A DNA stretch of 64,000 nucleotides from an uncultured Halieaceae bacterium (GTDB lineage Bacteria > Pseudomonadota > Gammaproteobacteria > Pseudomonadales > Halieaceae), in NCBI GenBank assembly GCA_913031575.1, contig CAJWEV010000003.1, positions 1-64,000 on the forward strand. The letters run 5' to 3'. The translations under genes and the position numbers were made by a program. How positions within the stretch are numbered: the first letter of the stretch is position 1; each line of letters begins with the position of its first letter. The notes under the pieces were generated by a model. That model was not told the DNA's origin. It saw nothing but the letters and a program-made list of their open reading frames with translations, and made no database searches. This document shows positions 58,478 to 64,000 of this stretch, in pieces.

Positions 58478-58987
58478 ATGGCGATGACTCGCGTATTAAT
58501 GAAAACGCTTCTCGGCGATATGACTTTGGAGCTGGATGCCGATAAAGCGCCAGTCACCGTCGCAAATTTCGTCGAGTACGCTCAAAGCGGGCACTACGAC
58601 GGCACTATATTCCATCGAGTGATTAACAACTTTATGTTGCAAGGCGGTGGTTTTGATACCGACATGCATCAGAAAGGCACTAACGCGCCCATTCAAAATG
58701 AAGCCAATAATGGCTTGAAGAACGACCGCGGCACCATCGCCATGGCCCGTACAATGGATCCTCACTCTGCGACCGCGCAATTTTTTATCAATGTCTCAGA
58801 CAATGACTTCTTGAACTTCTCAGGTGAGAACATGCAGGGCTGGGGCTATGCGGTATTTGGTCGCGTCATTGAGGGCGAGGAGGTACTTGACAAGATCCGC
58901 GTTGTCCCAACCGGCAGTCAGGCAGGTCACCAAGACGTACCTAATGACCCTATCGTGATCGAATCTGTCACGGTGCTGTCCGACTAA
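58478..58987 (+). CDS. ppiB: Peptidyl-prolyl cis-trans isomerase B (cyclophilin)
   Basis: Cytoplasmic cyclophilin-type prolyl isomerase, 169 residues, without signal peptide. Active-site motifs are [27 protein letters not shown] and [13 protein letters not shown]. Two nucleotides separate it from lpxH, so the two form an operon. ATG 58478 or the ATG two codons later could start translation. Confidence 0.95.
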   Translation: MAMTRVLMKTLLGDMTLELDADKAPVTVANFVEYAQSGHYDGTIFHRVINNFMLQGGGFDTDMHQKGTNAPIQNEANNGLKNDRGTIAMARTMDPHSATAQFFINVSDNDFLNFSGENMQGWGYAVFGRVIEGEEVLDKIRVVPTGSQAGHQDVPNDPIVIESVTVLSD

Positions 58988-58989
58988 GC

Positions 58990-59700
58990 ATGACGCAATC
59001 CCTGTTCATCAGCGACCTACATTTAAGCGAGGATACGCCACACATCGAACAAGGGTTGAAAACACTCCTAAAACAACAAGGCGATATCGATCGCCTTTTT
59101 TTATTGGGTGACATCTTCGAAGCATGGATTGGAGATGACGATGACAGCCCATTGGCACTGCGTTTTGCCGAAGCCATGAAACGGATCGCAAATGCTGGCA
59201 CTCAAATCTACTTTACCCGCGGTAATCGGGATTTCCTCGTTGGCCACAATTATCTGGATCAATTCGGTGCAACGCTACTAAGCGACTCGGTGTGTATAGA
59301 GGTTGCTGGTGAATCCACTCTACTGATGCACGGTGACCTACTCTGCTCCGATGACGTCGATTATTTGGCCTTCCGCGCCATCGCCCACAACCGGGAGTGG
59401 CAGGCGGAAATTTTGAGCAAGTCACTCGAAGACCGAAGAGCACTGGCAAAACAACTCCGCATAATGAGCAGAGAGGCCGCCAGCAACAAGGCTGAGGACA
59501 TTATGGACGTGAACAGTAAAACCGTTGGCTCCGTGATGGCCGAACATGGTGTCAAACGACTGATACACGGCCACACTCACAGACCGTTCCGACATTCACT
59601 GCGAAGCGCTGAACGAATCGTATTGGGCGACTGGAATGAGACCTGTTGGTGTTTACGTGAAGATGGAACGTCGCTGGAGCTGTTCGAGTTCTCGCTTTAA
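58990..59700 (+). CDS. lpxH: UDP-2,3-diacylglucosamine diphosphatase
   Basis: Hydrolyses UDP-2,3-diacylglucosamine to lipid X in lipid A synthesis, at the cytoplasmic membrane face. The 236 residues carry the calcineurin-like metal motifs ISDLHLSED (near 8), LGDIFEAWIGDD (near 39), RGNRDFLVG (near 78), MHGDLLCSDD (near 114) and HGHTHRP (near 192). All metal ligands of LpxH are present. Confidence 0.96.
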   Translation: MTQSLFISDLHLSEDTPHIEQGLKTLLKQQGDIDRLFLLGDIFEAWIGDDDDSPLALRFAEAMKRIANAGTQIYFTRGNRDFLVGHNYLDQFGATLLSDSVCIEVAGESTLLMHGDLLCSDDVDYLAFRAIAHNREWQAEILSKSLEDRRALAKQLRIMSREAASNKAEDIMDVNSKTVGSVMAEHGVKRLIHGHTHRPFRHSLRSAERIVLGDWNETCWCLREDGTSLELFEFSL

Positions 59701-59704
59701 CTAG

Positions 59705-60328
59705 CTAGTTGCAACTTCTTGGCACGCCGCTGTGAAAGCGTATCTCGGCATCCTCGCTCTCGATGAGCTCCTTTTCCACCGAGCAGAATAAAGCTAAACG
59801 CTCCTCCACAACGTTTGCATCCTCTAGCCCTTTTGCCAGGCTGATGTAATCCATAAAATGGCGCGACTCACTTTTCAATAGCGATGTATAGAAGCCTCGC
59901 AACGCGTCATCCACATGGGGTGCTAACGCCGCAAACCGTTCGCAGGAGCGGGCCTCAATAAGTGCCCCGATGATAAGCGTGTCCACTAATTTATGTGGAT
60001 CTTGTTTACGAACCATTTCCCGTAGCGTTTGCGCGTAACGCGATGCCGTTACCGACTCGTAAGAAATACCTCGCTGCGTCATCAGTTTCAGCACTTGCTC
60101 AAAATGCCTCAACTCCTCTCGAGCCAGTCGTGACATTTTATTCAGAAGCGGTGTGTTGTCCGTGTAACGATGCATCAGCGACATTGCGGTTGCCGCCGCC
60201 TTCTTCTCACAATTCGCGTGATCAATCATCAGTACTGGCAAAGACTTTACCGCCGCCGATAACCACGCTTCGGGCGTCCGGCATGGCAAAAAATCAAAAA
60301 CGGCCGTCAAATCTACTGTCGACGGCAT
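59705..60328 (-). CDS. miaE: tRNA 2-methylthio-N6-isopentenyladenosine hydroxylase MiaE
   Basis: Non-haem diiron monooxygenase that hydroxylates ms2i6A37 in tRNA. The 207-residue ferritin-like helical bundle shows LMIDHANCEKKAAATAM (near 31), ELRHFEQVLKLM (near 70), GALIEARSCERF (near 120) and SESRHFMDYI (near 153), providing paired Glu and ExxH ligands. It converges on lpxH with 4 nt between. The DUF1289 gene precedes it by 3 nt. Confidence 0.94.
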   Translation of the reverse strand: MPSTVDLTAVFDFLPCRTPEAWLSAAVKSLPVLMIDHANCEKKAAATAMSLMHRYTDNTPLLNKMSRLAREELRHFEQVLKLMTQRGISYESVTASRYAQTLREMVRKQDPHKLVDTLIIGALIEARSCERFAALAPHVDDALRGFYTSLLKSESRHFMDYISLAKGLEDANVVEERLALFCSVEKELIESEDAEIRFHSGVPRSCN

Positions 60329-60331
60329 AGC

Positions 60332-60826
60332 TTAGCGCTGCGCTTCTTCGAAGAGATCGGGTGTTGCGAGATAACGATCGTAGTGGGCTGTCGACAACAC
60401 CCAGAAATCCTCGTCGATTTTATCACGTAGCTCAATAAGACTCAGATCGGCCCACGATGAATGCACTCGGAATCCATATTTACAAGGATCGCTAATCTGG
60501 CTCGCACCTGCCTTGAGTAGTTGGAATAGCCAGCAGTATTCATCATGCTCGTCGTTGTATCTCACCAGTTGCGTATCAAGCTGCCATTTCAGTAGCCCAC
60601 GATCTATGACCGTGCATTTATGAGCGCAGGCCTGCGACAAAAATTGCGACAGTCGTTGATCAACAAATCGCTTTTCGTCCTGCGAGTAGCCGTTCCAGTT
60701 GATAACCTCGTGGCTAAATCGCTTGCAACCCCGACACACGCTGTCACCAATACCGGTTGAGCAGACGCCAATGCAAGGCGTCTTGATCGGCTTGCGGTTC
60801 GTTTGTGGTGGGTTATCCGTCGACAT
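60332..60826 (-). CDS. DUF1289 domain protein with extra C-terminal region
   Basis: A 164-residue protein. The N-terminal part is DUF1289: TPCIGVCSTGIGDSVCRGC then FSHEVINWNGYSQDEKRFV, a cysteine cluster likely to bind zinc or iron. The remaining 100 residues (from about 65) include ACAHKCTVIDRG, DEYCWLFQLLKAG and FWVLSTAHYDRYLATPD and are not recognised. I start at ATG 60826 (MSTDNPP); an in-frame ATG at 60850 is possible. Encoded 3 nt ahead of miaE on the same strand. Confidence 0.85.
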   Translation of the reverse strand: MSTDNPPQTNRKPIKTPCIGVCSTGIGDSVCRGCKRFSHEVINWNGYSQDEKRFVDQRLSQFLSQACAHKCTVIDRGLLKWQLDTQLVRYNDEHDEYCWLFQLLKAGASQISDPCKYGFRVHSSWADLSLIELRDKIDEDFWVLSTAHYDRYLATPDLFEEAQR

Positions 60827-60880
60827 GATGCAAAAGTCTAGGATAAACACCGCGTGAATGCACAGAATTGATCGAATCGC

Positions 60881-60909
60881 TGTCGACAGACCTGGTCACA
60901 AGCTATAAT
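60881..60909 (+). promoter_or_regulatory. Promoter of acnB
   Basis: A perfect -10 TATAAT (60904-60909) lies 17 nt after a -35-like TGTCGA (60881-60886), about 70 nt before the acnB start. The -10 is the strongest consensus match I see in any gap of this window; the -35 is a poor match. Confidence 0.6.
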
Positions 60910-60980
60910 TTGCGCGCCGAAGAGCAAGGTGCCCTTTCAAAGTGGGCGCCCTCACAAATTCTGGGGAAGAGGAAATTTCA

Positions 60981-63593
60981 GTGCTTGAAGCTTATCGTGA
61001 CCATGTAGCCGACCGAGCGGCCATGAATATCCCACCAAAACCACTATCGCCGCAGCAGGTCGCAGACCTAGTGGAGCTGCTAAAGGCGCCGCCGGCGGGC
61101 GAAGAGGACTATCTTGTAGATCTTATTTCTAACAGGGTTCCACCTGGTGTTGATGAAGCCGCTTATGTCAAAGCCGCGTTCTTGTCGGATGTAGCCCTAG
61201 GTAATGTTGACTGCCCTTTGATTGATAAAGTGACTGCCGTCGATCTGTTGGGTGACATGCACGGCGGTTACAACATCGAGACCTTGATAGAGCTGCTAAG
61301 CGACAGTGAACTAGGCGGACAGGCAGCAATGAAACTCAAGCACACCTTGCTTATGTTTGACAGGTTCTACGATGTTGCGGCACTCGCAAAGGACGGTAAT
61401 GCCAACGCGGCATCGGTTATGCAATCATGGGCTGACGCCGAATGGTTCACAAAGCGGGATGTATTACCCGACTCACTCAAAATGGTCGTATTCAAGGTCA
61501 CTGGCGAGACTAATACAGACGACTTGTCACCGGCACCTGACGCCTGGTCACGACCAGATATCCCACTCCACGCACGCGCCATGTACAAGATGACGCGCGA
61601 CGGACTCGAGCCAGAAGAACACGGCCAAGTGGGGCCCATGGCCCAAATCGAAGCAGTCAAAGCCACTGGCTTGCCTGTTGCATTCGTAGGTGATGTGGTG
61701 GGAACAGGCTCGTCCAGAAAGTCCGCCGCGAACAGCGTCTTATGGTATTTCGGTCAGCCCGTCACAGGTGTCCCTAACAAGCAAATGGGGGGTGTATGCA
61801 TTGGAGGTAAAATTGCCCCGATTTTCTATAACACTATGGAAGATGCCGGTGCCCTAGTCTTCGAGGCATCCGTCGAGAAGATGGGCATGGGTGATATCAT
61901 CGATATCCGCGTCTATGACGGAAAGGTTCTTAACGAGGCTGGCGATGTCATCTCTGAGTTTGAACTGCGCTCGGATGTACTACTTGACGAGGTTCGTGCG
62001 GGTGGTCGGATTAATCTAATTATCGGCCGCGGCCTGACCACTAAGGCGCGAGAAGCTCTGGGCTTGGGCGAGAGCAGCCTCTTTAGAAAGCCGGATATGC
62101 CTGAAGAGACAAATGCCGGTTTCACCCTTGCACAAAAGATGGTGGGTCGCGCCTGTGGTGTCGATGGTATTCGACCGGGTACCTACTGCGAGCCCAAAAT
62201 GACCACGGTGGGGTCTCAGGATACTACGGGACCTATGACACGAGACGAACTACAGGATCTCGCGTGTCTAGGTTTCTCGGCGGATCTCACCATGCAGTCC
62301 TTCTGTCACACTGCGGCCTATCCAAAGCCTGTTGATATAGAAACACAGCACTCGCTGCCCGACTTTATCCGGAACCGGGGCGGCGTATCACTGCGACCAG
62401 GCGATGGAATTATTCACAGCTGGTTGAACCGCATGCTGCTGCCTGACACGGTTGGCACTGGCGGAGACTCGCACACGCGATTTCCCCTCGGCATTTCCTT
62501 CCCCGCGGGATCGGGTCTCGTAGCCTTTGCCGCAGCAACCGGTGTCATGCCGCTGGACATGCCAGAGTCTGTGCTTGTTCGCTTTAAGGGCGAGATGCAG
62601 CCGGGGATCACCTTGCGGGATCTGGTGCATGCGATTCCTTACTATGCTATCCAAGAAGGTCTGCTGACCGTCGAGAAAAAAGGCAAAAAGAACATCTTCT
62701 CCGGTCGTATTCTTGAAATTGAGGGAGTTGAAGAGTTAACTGTTGAGCAGGCCTTTGAACTTTCGGATGCGTCCGCTGAGCGCTCAGCTGCTGGTTGTAC
62801 CGTCAAGCTATCCGAATCGACGATCGGCAGGTATCTGAAGTCAAATATTGTCCTGTTGCGTTCGATGATTGCCGAGGGTTATGGCGATCCGCGCACACTG
62901 GAGCGCCGGGTTCAAAATATGGAGAAGTGGCTCGAGAACCCCGAGTTACTTGAGGCCGATACAGATGCCGAATACGCGGCCATCATTGAAATCGACCTCA
63001 CCGAGGTTACTGAGCCTGTCGTTTGTGCCCCTAATGACCCTGATGATGCACGGCTACTTAGTCAGGTGGCAGGCGACCAGGTCGACGAGGTCTTTATCGG
63101 CAGCTGTATGACCAACATCGGTCACTTCAGAGCCACGGGGAAACTACTTGACCAGCACACAGGCGGTGTCGCAGCACGAATGTGGATCTGTCCGCCCACC
63201 CGAATGGATGAATATCAACTCATGGACGAGGGGTATTACGCCATCTTCGGACGCGCAGGTGCCCGGACCGAAATGCCAGGGTGCTCGTTGTGTATGGGCA
63301 ACCAGGCGCGTGTGGCGCCAAGATCGACTGTTTTATCGACCTCGACGAGAAATTTCCCTAATCGACTAGGGGAAGGCGCAAATGTCTATCTTACGTCAGC
63401 TGAGCTCGCTGCTGTGGGCGCCATTCTAGGGCGCCTTCCAACTCCAGAGGAGTACATGGCCTACGCGGATGAATTGGATTCGATGGCAGGTGAAATTTAT
63501 CGTTACATGAATTTCAACGAAATCAAGAGTTTCAGAGCCCTAGCCGATGACGGACAGAAAATTGCGGCAACGCTAATTGAAGAAGTAGCCTGA
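60981..63593 (+). CDS. acnB: Aconitate hydratase B
   Basis: TCA cycle enzyme isomerising citrate and isocitrate, and in some bacteria methylcitrate intermediates, with a 4Fe-4S cluster. The 870 residues keep the AcnB order: HEAT-like N-terminal domain (1-160), swivelling domain with [20 protein letters not shown] (near 240), and the catalytic domains with [14 protein letters not shown] (near 494), [12 protein letters not shown] (near 708) and [13 protein letters not shown] (near 765), which holds cluster cysteines. I take GTG 60981 ([13 protein letters not shown] follows, the family's N-terminus) with GAGGAA upstream rather than the GTG at 60942. Confidence 0.96.
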   Translation: MLEAYRDHVADRAAMNIPPKPLSPQQVADLVELLKAPPAGEEDYLVDLISNRVPPGVDEAAYVKAAFLSDVALGNVDCPLIDKVTAVDLLGDMHGGYNIETLIELLSDSELGGQAAMKLKHTLLMFDRFYDVAALAKDGNANAASVMQSWADAEWFTKRDVLPDSLKMVVFKVTGETNTDDLSPAPDAWSRPDIPLHARAMYKMTRDGLEPEEHGQVGPMAQIEAVKATGLPVAFVGDVVGTGSSRKSAANSVLWYFGQPVTGVPNKQMGGVCIGGKIAPIFYNTMEDAGALVFEASVEKMGMGDIIDIRVYDGKVLNEAGDVISEFELRSDVLLDEVRAGGRINLIIGRGLTTKAREALGLGESSLFRKPDMPEETNAGFTLAQKMVGRACGVDGIRPGTYCEPKMTTVGSQDTTGPMTRDELQDLACLGFSADLTMQSFCHTAAYPKPVDIETQHSLPDFIRNRGGVSLRPGDGIIHSWLNRMLLPDTVGTGGDSHTRFPLGISFPAGSGLVAFAAATGVMPLDMPESVLVRFKGEMQPGITLRDLVHAIPYYAIQEGLLTVEKKGKKNIFSGRILEIEGVEELTVEQAFELSDASAERSAAGCTVKLSESTIGRYLKSNIVLLRSMIAEGYGDPRTLERRVQNMEKWLENPELLEADTDAEYAAIIEIDLTEVTEPVVCAPNDPDDARLLSQVAGDQVDEVFIGSCMTNIGHFRATGKLLDQHTGGVAARMWICPPTRMDEYQLMDEGYYAIFGRAGARTEMPGCSLCMGNQARVAPRSTVLSTSTRNFPNRLGEGANVYLTSAELAAVGAILGRLPTPEEYMAYADELDSMAGEIYRYMNFNEIKSFRALADDGQKIAATLIEEVA

Positions 63594-63628
63594 TCCGTAA
63601 TACCTTAAAAAAAGCAGTCTCCGGGTGC

Positions 63629-63950
63629 TTATTTACTTACCGAGATTAAAAAGGCGCCCACTGGCCACAGTTGAGAAATGACAGGAAAACCTCGTCGGTA
63701 ATCACGCTCAATATCTTCAAGGTCTGCGATCAAAACTACGATGCGTATCAGACCCTCGGCACTACCGCCTTGCTGCTTCTGTTCATCGGTTAGGGTACCG
63801 CGAGTGCATCTAACCATCACGCTCGCAGAAAAATGTCACCGCAGCCTGCTCAGCCGATTCAAAAACAAAGCTCGATGTTACGAGGTTGGGGGAATGCTAT
63901 TGCTCGGGGACCGGCGTTAATCCTTCTCAGATAGCCACCGTTTCAAGACC
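63629..63950 (-). pseudogene. metZ remnant (O-succinylhomoserine sulfhydrylase, Cys/Met PLP enzyme family)
   Basis: The minus strand holds two ends of a MetZ-like protein with the middle gone. From about 63950 it reads GLETVAI, stop, EGLTPVPEQ, stop, HSPNLVTSSFVFESAEQAA and stops near 63840; this follows the MetZ N-terminal pattern ETLAVRAG...TPE.EHSE...TSSFVF. From about 63815, shifted one frame, comes TRGTLTDEQKQQ and EGLIRIVVLIADLEDIER, the C-terminal pattern THGxLxxEx...LIRxxVGxEDxxDL of the same family, ending at TAA 63629-63631. About 300 central residues including the PLP lysine are missing. The call is from remembered family patterns. Confidence 0.75.
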
Positions 63951-64000
63951 AGCACCTTTTACCTACTCGTCTGATCTCGGCTAACTCCTATTATGCAGAC

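Noticed and set aside
63607..63640. Rho-independent terminator after acnB (AAGCA...TGCTT)
   Set aside because: The stem is only 5 bp with a 9-nt loop and no run of T follows.
63629..63820. A 63-codon open frame that could be called a hypothetical gene
   Set aside because: Its sequence is the C-terminal tail pattern of a Cys/Met PLP enzyme and the matching N-terminal piece lies just upstream in another frame, so it is a remnant.

Overview
The window reads as chromosomal DNA of a gammaproteobacterium, probably a marine aerobe. Evidence is a complete Na+-pumping NADH:quinone oxidoreductase operon, lipid A genes (msbA, lpxK, lpxH), LolCDE, GlnRS, AcnB, MiaE, a YcgL protein, CsiV and an SRP RNA beside dnaX. 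As far as I recall, the gene order (DUF2062-lolCDE, nqr, gap-like, mfd, csiV, lexA, two small genes, topA; and folD, tRNAs, cysS, glnS, ppiB, lpxH, acnB) follows that of Pseudomonas and its relatives, with losses and insertions. A Cellvibrionales/OM60-type bacterium is a guess; nothing here fixes the species.

Layout. 1-2.6 kb: lpxK (cut by the window edge) and msbA, preceded by a decayed exbD remnant. 2.7-13.4 kb: a DUF2062 membrane protein, then a tightly packed minus-strand run nqrABCDEF-apbE-nqrM-lolCDE. 13.7-27.9 kb: housekeeping genes (GAPDH-like, mfd, csiV, an MscS channel, lexA with its own SOS boxes, topA, a universal stress protein, a SpoU methyltransferase). 27.9-32.2 kb: a PQQ- and haem-dependent alcohol dehydrogenase next to a MoxR ATPase/CoxE-type VWA pair. 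32.3-38 kb: small membrane gene, ycgL, MATE exporter, rnd, recR, dnaX and the SRP RNA. 38.1-43.4 kb: a self-contained RND efflux operon ending in its TetR regulator. 43.4-53.1 kb: accessory metabolism (VOC protein, acyl-CoA dehydrogenase, methyltransferase, P450, and an Lrp-type regulator divergent from an indolepyruvate:ferredoxin oxidoreductase/leucine dehydrogenase-type operon), bounded by tRNA-Arg and by tRNA-Pro/tRNA-His. 53.4-63.6 kb: folD, an epoxide hydrolase-like gene, cysS, glnS, ppiB, lpxH, miaE, a DUF1289 gene and acnB. 63.6-64 kb: a broken metZ remnant.

Functional links. nqrA-F, apbE and nqrM provide the sodium pump, its covalent FMN and its iron-sulfur maturation, and run without a visible break into lolCDE. 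Lrp, the 2-oxoacid oxidoreductase and the amino acid dehydrogenase make a plausible amino acid catabolic unit. The RND adaptor, pump and repressor form one operon with a palindromic site over its promoter.

Most unusual observations: a programmed -1 frameshift site in dnaX (A AAA AAG, 6-nt spacer, perfect 7-bp hairpin) that would make a 376-residue gamma-type product; two gene remnants not evident as intact reading frames (exbD upstream of msbA, metZ downstream of acnB); the absence of ybaB between dnaX and recR; and SRP RNA only 20 nt ahead of dnaX. I found no CRISPR array, insertion sequence, prophage or defence system.
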